Notes under the pieces: model-generated
The model's database searches: none
Told to the model about the DNA's origin: nothing
Seen by the model: the letters and a program-made list of their open reading frames with translations, nothing else
Source: Phoronis ovalis
Lineage: Eukaryota; Phoronida; Phoronidae
DNA length: 15,395 nt
Direction of reading: 5' to 3'
Assembly (NCBI GenBank): GCA_028565635.1
Contig: JAOXYB010027845.1
Span: 1-15,395, forward strand
In this document: one piece after another, positions 1 to 9,809 of the stretch
How the letters are laid out: the number at the start of each line of letters is the position of its first letter
Numbering within the stretch: the stretch's first letter is position 1
Translations under genes and position numbers: made by a program

Positions 1-103
1 TATCAGATATAGGGATAGAAATTTATATAGGGATTTAAACTCAATTTTTAACAAAAATGAATTTAAAAATACAACAATGGTCTAAACTTAGACTAATAAT
101 CTG
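1..103 (+). repeat. Left arm of a long inverted repeat (pairs with 9701-9809)
   Basis: The segment starts TATCAGATA and matches the reverse complement of 9701-9809 over nearly its whole length. I count about five substitutions, a 6 bp indel near the outer end and a 1 bp indel. Inside it the word ATAGGGAT occurs twice, and GTCTAAACTTAGAC (81-94) is a small palindrome with 6 bp arms. Similarity stops at about 103 on this side. The window begins exactly here, so the true outer end and any target-site duplication cannot be seen. It could be the terminal inverted repeat of a large element or one of two dispersed repeat copies in opposite orientation. Confidence 0.9.
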
Positions 104-2270
104 GTAGTACCTTTCGGAAAGTGTACACTATAATTTTATCTATCTTTATATTTAACTATACCCAAAATTAACTACAAATTGTAAAGTGTGAATAAGTTGC
201 CCGAATTTGTATTTGTTTCCAAATTTGAACATTTAAGCTTAAATACAAAAACATAACCAATGTGAAAATTCTGAATTTTTTATTATTATACCGTAAATAC
301 AATATTTACATCAGAATCTACTCAAATCCTTTGCAAATATCAAAAATAGTTGGTTGTTCAAGAGTTGTTTTGACATCTGATATAAATTGTTGATATGATT
401 GCCACATCAAAGTTTCATAATCGAAGTTTAATGAATTAATTGATAGGGTTAATGAGGGTATGGACATGCTAAGTATTAAACAGTAAAGTATGCTCAAGTA
501 AGAGTTAAAGGTTGATTAATTTACATCAAAACACATAAAGAGTTCATGCGAATTCCATCAGTAAATTCATCACTCAAGAATGTGTAATAAATTAACCGAA
601 ACACAAAAAAAATGGTAAGAAACTCTATAGGTACATTTTCTGAAATAACTTGAGTGAGCACCTGAATGCTACCAGGTAATCTTATAAGTATTTTGCAGCT
701 AAGCATGGCATGACATGCGCTATCTATTGGTTGCATTTTCAACTGCATCTTAGACAATGTAATGTGCTTCACTGCATGACTAAAGGGTTACGGTTGCAAA
801 AAATATCCTTTTGCATATTACCAAAAAAACATAGCAATTCCTGCTAAGAGAAGAGGAAAGATGCCTTGGAGGTCGAAGGCTGCAATTTTAAGCTACATGC
901 AGACTAAAAAGAATAAAGGTAAGGTCAATATATCAACTTGATAATGTACCTGGATGAATGTCAGAGAAGATCTTCACTGCAGTTGCACCGTAGCCTGACA
1001 AGCTTCATTACACCTAGCTCCAGTCGGGAGGAGACATTTAGTCTATGTATGTATGCTGATAACTATATTGCTTTATATTATTATCTGAAAGATAGGAAAA
1101 AGAATTTACATTATAATGTTACATAATGAATGCTAATTTTAAGTAATAAGCATTTAATACTTGAAAAAACAGCTTAAACAGATACTGTGTATTTGAAGTA
1201 ATTGTAACTTCAACCATTAAAACAACATCAGTTGTAACAAATAAAAAAGAGAGCAATCAAATGTAAAAAGGTAACATATCACTCAACATAGAAAACACTA
1301 TAAAATATTAAGTAAATCGCCATCTGGTAATTTGTTCATTGGTTAAGATATACATCAGTTAATCATACACATTTCAAGATAATCAAAATTCCACGATTCA
1401 AGCTAGTTAATCTGACATGAGAATATTTTATGTTCATTTAAGTATTGGGATTTGGTAATTTTCGTAAAGAAAACAAAAGTTCACTAGCTATTGCATTTTA
1501 ATGGCGATATCATTCTGGAAATGTTCAGCTCTCACCAAATGAATAAATATAATAAGAGCAATAAACTGCAAATTAATACAACATTAACATTAAGGAATAA
1601 ATACTACAGTTTCACATTCAGACTATACAAGCGACAGTTAAAAAGCCCAACTGCATAAAACTCGGATTCGTGTTTTTAAGTAAGATTTAATTTTCTACCG
1701 GGACATCCCAGAAATCTGAACCTGCGAATGCTATCCATAACCATGTGTCTAAGAATGACAATTGGAATGTTATTTTTGAGCAAAGGGACATAAAAGCTTT
1801 ACTCAACAGGTGCATGTTACAAAATCATCAAAATTTTGACATAATGTGCATTAACGTGTCGCAAAAAACATTTCTAAAAACGTTAAAACATCAGTATTAA
1901 TCCTGGCATAGCATAAATATATACATGTATGACAGAAAAGCTATGAACAAATTTTGAACCCAAAAGTGGGTATTTAATACAGCATTCTAATTGGAGACGA
2001 GATTAAATGTGTGATCAAAAACATTCTATTGAAGCCCCTCAACATGTAAGTGTTTTTCTCAGTCCAATGCAAGAGATGAACAATTAGCAGTAGACAGTGG
2101 TTGTATTAACAGCATAATCACAGTGCAAAGATTTGGTGCATGAACTGATTCAGCATAAATATTCTTTATAAAATGTACTGCACTTTTCAAAGTAAAAATA
2201 ATGCTTGCTTTTCTTTTCTTTTAATTTTTCTACCAGTATGCTAACTGGTGCTGCTGACAAAGCAAAGCAT
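104..2270. other. AT-rich DNA, no recognisable gene
   Basis: Stops are frequent in all frames, and the two short open frames here (521-772 minus, 938-1126 plus) encode low-complexity, unfamiliar peptides. I found no tRNA, repeat structure or splice-bounded coding segment I could defend. It may be old transposon interior or plain intergenic DNA. Confidence 0.6.
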
Positions 2271-2505
2271 ATAGGGCCACCCTTAAAAGATTGTTGGTTG
2301 TGGTTGCCAGACCGACCCACGAAAAAAGTGCTGACCCAAAAATGTTTTTGCCTTTATTTCTTAGCAATTTTTTTTTGCGCTTTAAGATCTTTCTCGATCA
2401 ACATTTGTTTTTCTCAACTGAAAAAAAAATTCTCCTACCTACCGACCCACTCTTCTAGTGGTGGGTCGGCAACCACAAATCAACAATCTATTAAGGGTGG
2501 CCTAT
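2271..2505. mobile_element. MITE-like element with ~45 bp terminal inverted repeats
   Basis: The left arm (2272-2320) begins TAGGGCCACCCTTAA and reads inward to GACCCAC. The right arm (2461-2504) is its reverse complement, with a missing G near the tip, a few substitutions and a 5 bp gap before GACCCAC. The core is T- and A-rich and has no coding sense. Next to the right arm, CCGACCCAC (2442-2450) faces GTGGGTCGG (2461-2469) across a 10-base loop, so the right end folds on itself and carries an extra copy of the inner TIR word. The flanks both read AT, but no longer target-site duplication is clear, so the superfamily is undetermined. A 104-residue open frame across it (2205-2519) is incidental. 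Confidence 0.8.
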
Positions 2506-2954
2506 CTACCAGACTATGAAGAAGCCAAAAATAGTAAGAAGCCCCTAACAACCATGGTTACTGCCCGATGCCAACATTAATTACCAAACTTGATCATGAC
2601 AGATACAATTATTTATGATATGTCGCATGATTAACAAAGACATCAAACTGCAATATTAAAAACAGCCAGGAAGTGCATTGCTAATGAGTAGTGGAAATCT
2701 TAATTTCCATTTATCATGAACACAATAGTTGATAGCTGGCCAGAATTAGGAAGTATGGAGCACACATTATTGATCAATTCATGGTCTTCCATCAGGTGTT
2801 CTTAAGTTAGAAGCCAGGTTATTTTAGCCATCTAAATTGAAACAGTAATCATATGGAAAGCTATAGGTATTCAGGTTTCTAGGGGAGTATTTTTTTCACT
2901 AACAGATGATTGTTCTAGTGGCCTCTTTTGAATCTGCATTGGATCCTCACGGGT
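2506..2954. other. Non-coding DNA between repeats
   Basis: No open frame, structure or recognisable repeat could be supported in this stretch. LINE-like coding homology begins only near its right edge, at around 2955. Confidence 0.5.
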
Positions 2955-3005
2955 GAAAGCCTCTACGAGTATAGTATGTGTGTGGTCAAATACTAGATAG
3001 AGAAA

Positions 3006-3047
3006 GCTCATCATGACTACATTGGCGCTCATCATGACTACATTGGC
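3006..3047 (+). repeat. Perfect 21 bp tandem duplication
   Basis: Two adjacent identical 21 bp units (3006-3026 and 3027-3047) begin GCTCATCATGAC. The unit length keeps frame, so the LINE peptide would gain seven residues just before its YIGIDIS motif. Perfect identity suggests that it arose after the LINE inserted. Confidence 0.9.
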
Positions 3048-3384
3048 ATTGATATATCAGAAAATCTATCATGGAAACAACATGTAACAAAGATTTCAGC
3101 CAAGGCTGGAAAGACACTTGGGTTGATCAGAAGAACCCTCTACTGTTGTCCCACAAACGTAAAAAAAATTAGCTTATGAATCTCTGGTTAGACCACAATT
3201 GGAGTTTGCAACATCTGCCTAGGCACCATACAGCTCTAACTTGTGTTACCAGGTAGAGAAGGTACAGAGAACTGCAGCACGTTTCATCTTGAAGGACTAC
3301 AGAAAAAAAGAAAGTGTAACACAGATAGTCAACAACATAGGCTGGTACACTCTAGAGCAGCAACACACACAACATGACCTAACC

Positions 3385-3549
3385 TAGACTGACATCAGTC
3401 GTTAGAAACATTGATTGGAAGATTTTTAATAAAATAGTACTAAAATACATAAAATAGTTGCTAGAATAAAAAGGAAAATAAATAATTTTTTAGGAAATTT
3501 TTTTTTTTTCACATTATCTTAAATTACAGAGCCGACTAACATTAGTCTA
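3385..3549. mobile_element. 165 bp MITE with 9 bp target-site duplication, nested in the LINE
   Basis: The sequence GACCTAACC occurs at 3376-3384 and again at 3550-3558, directly flanking the segment. The segment starts TAGACT and ends AGTCTA, with a 17 bp imperfect terminal inverted repeat (13 of 17 match). Removing it with one copy of the duplication makes the LINE reading frame continuous across the junction, which is direct evidence of an insertion. The interior is AT-rich with a T12 run and no coding sense. A 9 bp duplication points to Mutator-like or Merlin-like families; an 8 bp reading (hAT) is less consistent with where the inverted repeats start. Confidence 0.88.
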
Positions 3550-3858
3550 GACCTAACCTTATTTTACAAAGTTCAACATGGTTTATTAAACATCAAATTC
3601 CCTGAATATATGACACTAAATAGATCCTCAACCAGAGCAAATTATGATCTATATTACCGCCAGGTCCAATGTAACATTGGCCCCTTCAAATACCCAAGAA
3701 CAATTACAATGTGGAACTCGCTCCCTCACACCATAGTTTATGCTGTAGAGCTGGATGAATTCCAAAAACTCATTCAAAAAGATCAGATTCACACGTAAAC
3801 ATATGCATGTTTCATTTTAGAGAGAACTGTGCACCTTTTATTGTAAATATGTTGGAGT

Positions 3859-3893
3859 AGTAGAGGAGCATACTATCAGTAGAGGAGCATACT
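3859..3893 (+). repeat. Short direct repeat in the LINE 3' tail
   Basis: AGTAGAGGAGCATACT occurs at 3859-3874 and again at 3878-3893, a 19 bp period. It lies just past the LINE stop codon, so it is probably part of that element's 3' untranslated tail. Confidence 0.8.
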
Positions 3894-3950
3894 TCTCTTG
3901 ACAGTACATTTACGAAGTTATTACTGCCTCAACACCAATGAACAGACTTA

Positions 3951-4429
3951 AATGTCTGTATACAAAAGATATGAAGAATGACTTGAAAATATTATTAAAG
4001 CAGCGGCGAAGCTGATTCACATCAACTTTATTAGTTCAGGATACAAAAAAATTCTCTCAGGATATGAACATACTAAAACAGCTTACCACCGGCCACAGGG
4101 TCATCAATTGCTATATCGAACTGGTTACCTTTTTATAAAAGAATATTTGAATAAAAAATATCATAGTCCCATGACCATTTTATATTAGAACATGTTCTGC
4201 TTATTTGAGATAACAAAAAATGAATAGAAATAGCATAGGCAAATGACCATGTTCATATAGCAAATGCCCAAGAACCACGACCCTATGACAACCTGGACAA
4301 GCTTGACATCCACCAAGTCATCACGAATATTTGCAAAATTCAGTATACAAATATCTCTCTGTGAGGTCTATCTCTCAGGGACGTTAAAGAACGGCTACTG
4401 ACGTCGGTAATTGACCATCAGTTAGTCCT
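3951..4429. other. Repeat-flanked DNA, possibly more decayed LINE
   Basis: This lies between two LINE 3' ends. Parts of 4290-4429 may be further upstream sequence of the second LINE, but I could not read a convincing reverse-transcriptase motif in any frame. Confidence 0.4.
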
Positions 4430-4640
4430 TCCTTTCCTTTGTATTGCATTCACTACCCGTGACTGGAACTCCCTTCACACTCGGTTGAGGACCGTCACGG
4501 ATCTCTCCACTTTCAAGGATCAGGTCTTGAAAAAAAAAAAAAAAAAAAATTTGGACCACTCGTCAGCAGACGACATTTTAATGAAATTGGTGTGATGTGT
4601 CATGCGTAAAACCAATTAATCAGACAAGACAAGACAAGAT
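4430..4640 (+). pseudogene. Second LINE 3' end, L2/CR1-like, with ACAAG-repeat tail
   Basis: A frame through 4446-4529 reads TTRDWNSLHTRL followed by LSTFKDQVL, which matches the terminal R-x-WN-x-LP ... SLxxFKxxL block typical of the last residues of LINE ORF2. An uninterrupted A20 run (4530-4549) sits where the frame ends. The following roughly 70 bases look like a 3' UTR, and the copy finishes with tandem ACAAG units (4623-4638), the type of short repeated tail at which many non-LTR elements terminate. Nothing upstream of the last ~30 residues is convincing, so this is a severely 5'-truncated copy of a different family from the one at 2955-3950. Confidence 0.75.
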
Positions 4641-4742
4641 CTGCAAGTTAAGTTAGGACATTACCACTTTTAAGAAAAGGCCTGGCTGCATAAAATTCAC
4701 CTAACCAAGCCGACGCTTTTCTTTAAATTTTTCGTCTAAAGC

Positions 4743-4779
4743 TAGGATATATAAAACTCTTAGAGTTTTAGATATCCTA
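4743..4779. repeat. 37 bp near-perfect palindrome flanked by 9 bp direct repeats
   Basis: The arms run TAGGATAT ... ATATCCTA around the core TAAAACTCT-T-AGAGTTTTA, with one mismatched pair and a single central base. GTCTAAAGC lies immediately before it (4734-4742) and again at 4792-4800, so a 49 bp segment that starts with the palindrome is flanked by 9 bp direct repeats. Confidence 0.85.
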
Positions 4780-4800
4780 ATAGACCTAATAGTCTAAAGC

Positions 4801-6582
4801 AACACAAACTATCCTGGTTTTTCTGGAATGTACTTGTAATGAAAATGTTAGATACATATTTTTCATATGGCGAGCCGTAGTTGCCATTGTACCAGGGCAT
4901 AGCCATAGTACTCCTATATCCAGGACTGAATAACTTAAATGTAAGCAAAATTTGTGAATCCTCTCGACTAAGTAGTAGTTAGACCTTTATTAGTCCGCTT
5001 AATAATAGTCGTAGTTGGATCGATCCCAGGCAGATTCGTATCAGATATGCAATGTTTCTCATAGGTTTTACATAAATTAACACTTTCCTTAAACAGAAAC
5101 TAAATAATGATTATATTGGTGAAATAAACTTGCCTTTACGCAAACTACTTAACCATAAAATTGTTTTAAATTTATACTACTTTCACTGAAGAAAATGTCA
5201 AAACTCTGCCATCTTGAACAACAAGTTTTTGTCTTTAAACAAAAAAGAGTTCTTATTAGAGGTGACACTCCTGGTGGCAGAAATGTTTTCACTGCATCAT
5301 TTCAAACAAAATAATCGTCAAAACCTTAGAAGTGCTAGTTAGAGCTGTTAACATTAATGAATCAAGTTATTACCGTTTCGCCTTTTTTACTAGGAAATGT
5401 AAAACAAGCTTTGAAATCAGTTTTTTGCGAACTAACGTATTTTGCATTGATTTAGTATAGCGTTCGTAACTTGTATTATCATGATCCCAACTTTTTGAAT
5501 TTATATTTGACGCGTCTACAATACAAAGATGGCATTCGCTGATAACCGGATGATTCGGTAGCTATTTTGTTATCTATTTCCATACAGTTAATATTTTGTT
5601 TCTTATGAAGACGATTGGAATCTTGTGACTGTCAAAAACGGATTTCAAGGTCCTAAAAGATATTCCGGAATATGTTGTTTGTTTTTCCCATTACTTGGAC
5701 ACACGACTGGCAACTTTCAAAACAAACGTACACAGCCCTGGGGTTTGGATGCACAGCGTGTGGTACATAAACATCAATGAAGCATATATTGACTGCCATG
5801 GTTGTAATTTAGTGTAATTAATAAAAAATCATTAATTAGATTAGCGGATCGGGAACTACTTATCAATAATACGTCGATTTCTTTTCTCGAACAAATAAAC
5901 ATTGATTAGAATTGCTGTTTTTTATATACATAACAAAAAAGATACTTTCCTTATCTAGAACTACTTAGTATATTACTATTCGATTAAGATTTTTTTTTTC
6001 GATTTTTTTTCATATACTTTAAGAAAAATCTTTCTACTCTTCAAGTAAGAATTTTGTCTTTGTTTCTGAGGTAGTGGCGTAAATTGATAAAGGACGGCAA
6101 ATTAAATTTCACGTAACTTTCTGTATTATGCAGATACATCTATTTAGTACTTTTTAATTTATACCCCCGGGGGGCCGGTATGTACCTTGCAGACATTTCG
6201 ATTTTCAAATTTTCTTTCTTTGTTTTTATGCATGTTTGTTTCACTAAGCATTTATAATTAGCCCCTTGCACTGATTTGTATTGTTTTACACACGCTGGGA
6301 GGTGTTTAGCTCAATATTTATAACGAGAGCACTTGTTTCCTTAATTTTTTCTTGTTATAATACAAGAAGCCGGGTAAAAGGACCAAAGCCATGTTGTTTG
6401 TTGAATTGTTAAAAACATCAAGGTTCCTCTACAGTATACAAATATATTCATAACAGTTATCAAATATACAAAGATCGTCCATCAAGTAAGTGAGTTAGTT
6501 TGAAAAATATCACAAAATAACAATTAAAATTAGATAAGGTTTTAGCAAAGGCATATGATTACTGCAGTTTGCCTTTTGCAGT
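4801..6582. other. AT-rich DNA, no recognisable gene
   Basis: No coding sense, RNA gene or long repeat is visible. Minor features are a 14 bp palindrome ATATTCCGGAATAT (5660-5673), a GC-only run inside TACCCCCGGGGGGCCGGTA (6162-6180) and a small hairpin with 7 bp arms (6349-6368). None defines a feature by itself. Confidence 0.55.
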
Positions 6583-6655
6583 CTGAATAAACCATCCGTT
6601 AGTACTCCACGCCTTATCGAGGAAGTACGGAACGCTATCGGATGGATTTATTCAG
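6583..6655. repeat. 73 bp imperfect hairpin in otherwise featureless DNA
   Basis: CTGAATAAACCATCCG (6583-6598) pairs with CGGATGGATTTATTCAG (6639-6655), 16 base pairs with a one-base bulge. Pairing continues inward: TAG with CTA across a T-T mismatch, then GTACT-CC with GG-AAGTAC. The loop region is more GC-rich than the surroundings. No flanking target-site duplication is seen. It may be a foldback mini-element or a structured RNA or DNA segment; no function can be assigned. Confidence 0.8.
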
Positions 6656-9600
6656 AATGGCCCTTTATTGACAATGTGGTATGTGTATGTAAATAATAAA
6701 AAAGTCTGGAAAATCAATTAACTCCCTAAATACTAATGACAATACCAAGTCAGTAAATAACCGAGTAATTCATTTTTAAAAAATCATAAAGCAAGCAGCA
6801 ATCAATAACATAAAACGACGTACATTATTTCGCAGTATCAATTTACAATATTATCAATTGCTATCTCGTCACGTATTACCGTACATTTTATAATAATATG
6901 ACATTAATATTTCGCATTTAATAATATCTTAGTTTTCTCAATATTTGGGGAAAAACATATATAACGCTATACACTTATTGGAATATGACAGTCGTACAAT
7001 TTACAAATTCTGAAGTTGTGATTTATTAGGAAATGCAGCCACATCTGTAGTTAGCCAGTCAAAATATAATTTACATAGATTCACTAACCAAGGTAACTGT
7101 AACCAGTATATGTACCAGTAATTTTTCAAATTTATAATCTTGCGTGACCAATATGTAATAAAACTAAGTTGTAAAGAAATGTTTAATTATATTTAACCTT
7201 TAGACATGCGTAAACTGACAAGTTAAATTCTCATTTGCTAATTCAATTTCTCCCAGAAGTTATTCTAACAGTAAAATTCGTAATTTTATCTTTAACATTA
7301 TTTACAATTCTTTTATAGCAGTTCCTTTATATTTTATTGTATAATATCAACATTTGGGGTCAATTGTTCAGATAATTTTCAATCATTTTCAGTAGCTCCA
7401 CTGTGTAAAAAAAATTCTGGACACTATTTATTTGTATGGGGTGTGGTTACATCAAAGTCATTTATTATTGCTCTTAATGAATGAATGAGCCATTATTTCA
7501 CGACTGTTGCTAATTAGTCAGTCACCTGCAAGAGGGCTATTACTTAGTACAAGTAGACAGTCAAGGCGACTAAATATTGAACTATTCCATTTTCTGAATA
7601 GTATTTGGTTCTTACAACCCCTTATGACTACAACAATTGACAAAATAAAAGTGTGAAAACTTATTACGTGTTATTAGCTTCTTAATTAAAAACCAATTTA
7701 TTAACGTATATCCCTCCTGCGGACAAAACATGGCACCAGTATAAATACACGTGCATACTTGTTTTTGGATTTTATTTTATTTTTTAGTATAATTAGTCTT
7801 GTAAAAAAAGAGAGCTACAAGTCTAAACGTGCGAACAAATGAAAATATAAAATTATGGTTTGTTTCCGAGTTGTTACTTTTATATTACTATACCAGGTAC
7901 TATATGTAATTTCATGGGATATATTTTTTTATAATTTTTTAATTCAAATACGCTTCTCGGGGTTAGGTATGTATTTAATATGATGTATAACAGTGCGAAT
8001 GTCGTCTTCCACAATGAGATTATTTTCGCTCATCGACGCGGGTATGAAATCAACATAGGCGGTCACCCATCAAAGTCAGATCGATTTCAGAAATAAACCA
8101 ATGTTTAGATGACATTTGCTCACATAATTCGAATATAATCACACTATTTAGATTTAAATTGTTTTAGTTTGCATCGATCTCTGCGACGATTATATGCATA
8201 GAAAAATAAACTTTCTTGAATACAGTTCAATGCGTTACTTTGAAGATAGTACTTCTTTGAATAGTCGGTCCCCATAGTCGATTGCAGTTTTCGAGCATCT
8301 GGAACCTATTTATGCAGACACTTTAACGTTTATTGAGAGAAATGACCCTGTAAAGGCTATGAATGCCTTAGCTTGTTCATCATTTGTTCGATGCAAACGC
8401 ACAACAAAGCACACATTAAAAAATTAAAAGTAAATTGTTTAAGGCGGATCTCTCTTTATAACAAGACCTGCGCATTATATATTGACATGTCAGGAACTTT
8501 AGGACTTAGTTTTGACAGGCAATGACATCGCATAAAGTTTTATTGAGGTTTTGAGAGGGATTAATGATATTTCTCAAGTGGATAATTTAAAAGATCAAAA
8601 AATTGAACAGGTTTACGAAGCTAAAATATATTGTGTTGGAAAAATAATAGATGCGGTAGGTGAAATTTTTTTGTTGTACTAAACATCTACAGTTTTTGTG
8701 TTAATGAGCAAATTTTCTGCTTGAGTAGTTGTTATAGCACATTAAACAGAAGAAGATGGATACTTGTTGCAAAAGGGTATATGAATGAAATACTTTTTGT
8801 ATCCTGCTGTATACTAACCGACAAGTAGTAATTAATCTAAGACTCGCTTTATCTTATTTATACTTTGTAAACAGCATGTTTGAAACGATGATAGCATGAC
8901 GCAAATTCAAAATATGTATTTCGGCATGAAACCCACAAAACAACTGCTTTGGAATTGTGCTAAACTACTTACACAATTATTCCGGCCGTTTAATTAAGTC
9001 TTCTATTTGAACAGAACTTGATTATACATAAATTGCAACCTTTGTGTATTCGTAATATAAATTAATTTCTATTCGATAAATGTATGACTGTCGTTAAAAC
9101 TTTGGCGCTGTCGTATATTTACAAATATACAATTGGTACCTATTGAGTTTGTTTATCAATGAATTAGACATTGAAATATCATCAATTGAAACATAGCTTA
9201 GCTTTTTAACTAATATTAGTTTGTACATGAAGGGTAAATAAAGACGGAATTCCAACTTCTGAATTACACATATCTATGTAGTGTGTTATCGCAAACAGTC
9301 GTGAAATTTCTTTTAACCCAATTTTAACCAAATAAACTAAATAAGAGTTTGTTTAATTCATGGCTCCAAGAAGATTTTTACGGCACATTATACAAAAGAA
9401 TGTTAAATATATATTGTTTAAAAAGTTGTAAATATATACATGTCTATAGTAAGGAGGGAGATTTATCTGAAATATTTATTCTAAATCGCATGATTGATGT
9501 TTTTTGTACACTGAGCTTTGTTTTCTGTTGCGCTGCAAATTTGACTACGTAAAATCCTGAAATTTTATTTATTCACTTTTTATTTATTTATACCGTTTGT

Positions 9601-9700
9601 TTGACCCATCCAATGACTGTTGGTTAAGATAATTAAACAAATTTGTTACACTGCAATAAGCGTAGCACGTATTACAATGATATTAAGGGTCAGTGAAGGC
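6656..9700. other. AT-rich DNA, no recognisable gene
   Basis: Three kilobases without a defensible coding segment. The open frame at 9349-9552 starts at TTG, not ATG, and its peptide is unfamiliar. I saw no tRNA and no inverted repeat longer than chance until the right arm begins at 9701. Confidence 0.55.
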
Positions 9701-9809
9701 AAATTACTAGTCTAAGTTTAGACCCTTGTTTGTATTTTTAAATTCATTTTTGTTAAAAATTGAGATTAAATCCCTATATAAATTTCTATCCCTATATTTC
9801 TATCTGATA
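9701..9809 (-). repeat. Right arm of the long inverted repeat (pairs with 1-103)
   Basis: Its reverse complement matches positions 1-103. Near its outer end the unit GATAGAAAT..ATAGGG occurs twice, and the left arm lacks six bases of the outer unit, which looks like repeat contraction. The flank beyond 9809 reads ATAACATGCA. The arm ends about 675 bp upstream of the noggin TATA box. Confidence 0.9.

Larger units (their letters stand above)
2955..3950 (+). pseudogene. Broken LINE reverse transcriptase, C-terminal part plus 3' tail (CR1/Jockey-like)
   Basis: Conceptual translation gives the hallmarks of the C-terminal end of a non-LTR retrotransposon ORF2. In order they are YIGIDIS (about 3039-3059), a CCP-x-VKK segment, SLVRPQLEF (3181-3207), RTAARFIL (about 3268-3291), GW-x-TLEQ, LFYKVQHGL after 3559, STRANY, and TMWNSLP (3706-3726), ending at TAA 3796-3798. 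It is dead. There is a frameshift near 3005; a 21 bp in-frame tandem duplication (3006-3047); another frameshift in the A-run at 3161-3171; a TAG (3220-3222) at a position that is usually Trp in the family; and a 165 bp MITE inserted at 3385. The 5' part, with the catalytic YADD region and the endonuclease, is absent, as in 5'-truncated LINE copies. The 3' UTR probably runs to about 3950. Clade assignment is from general family resemblance only. Confidence 0.88.
1..9809. mobile_element. Candidate large non-autonomous DNA element bounded by ~105 bp inverted repeats
   Basis: Two inverted repeats of about 105 bp face each other 9.6 kb apart, with TATCAGATA at both outer ends, which is the geometry of a DNA transposon. 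The interior carries no transposase-like reading frame. It holds only other decayed repeats (two LINE tails, two small inverted-repeat elements) and AT-rich DNA. If it is one element, it is a large non-autonomous derivative that has collected insertions. The alternative, two independent copies of a ~105 bp repeat inserted in opposite orientation, fits the sequence equally well. The left flank is missing, so a target-site duplication cannot be tested. Confidence 0.3.

Noticed and set aside
2205-2519. 104-residue open frame
   Set aside because: It runs through both arms of an inverted-repeat element and has a low-complexity core, so it is incidental.
3610-3798. 62-residue open frame as a separate small gene
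   Set aside because: It is the last part of the broken LINE reverse transcriptase, not an independent gene.
6296-6370. tRNA-like A-box word TTAGCTCA followed by GAGAGCACTTG, suggesting a tRNA or SINE head
   Set aside because: The D loop is too long, there is no GTTCRA T-loop or acceptor pairing downstream, and no SINE body follows. At best a decayed relic.
8000-8075. Minus-strand resemblance to a tRNA-derived SINE (GACCGCC and a B-box-like stretch)
   Set aside because: The B box is too degenerate and no A box lies at a suitable distance.
1-9809. Polinton/Maverick element, because of long inverted ends
   Set aside because: No polymerase, integrase, ATPase or capsid-like reading frame is present, and the interval is shorter than that class usually is.
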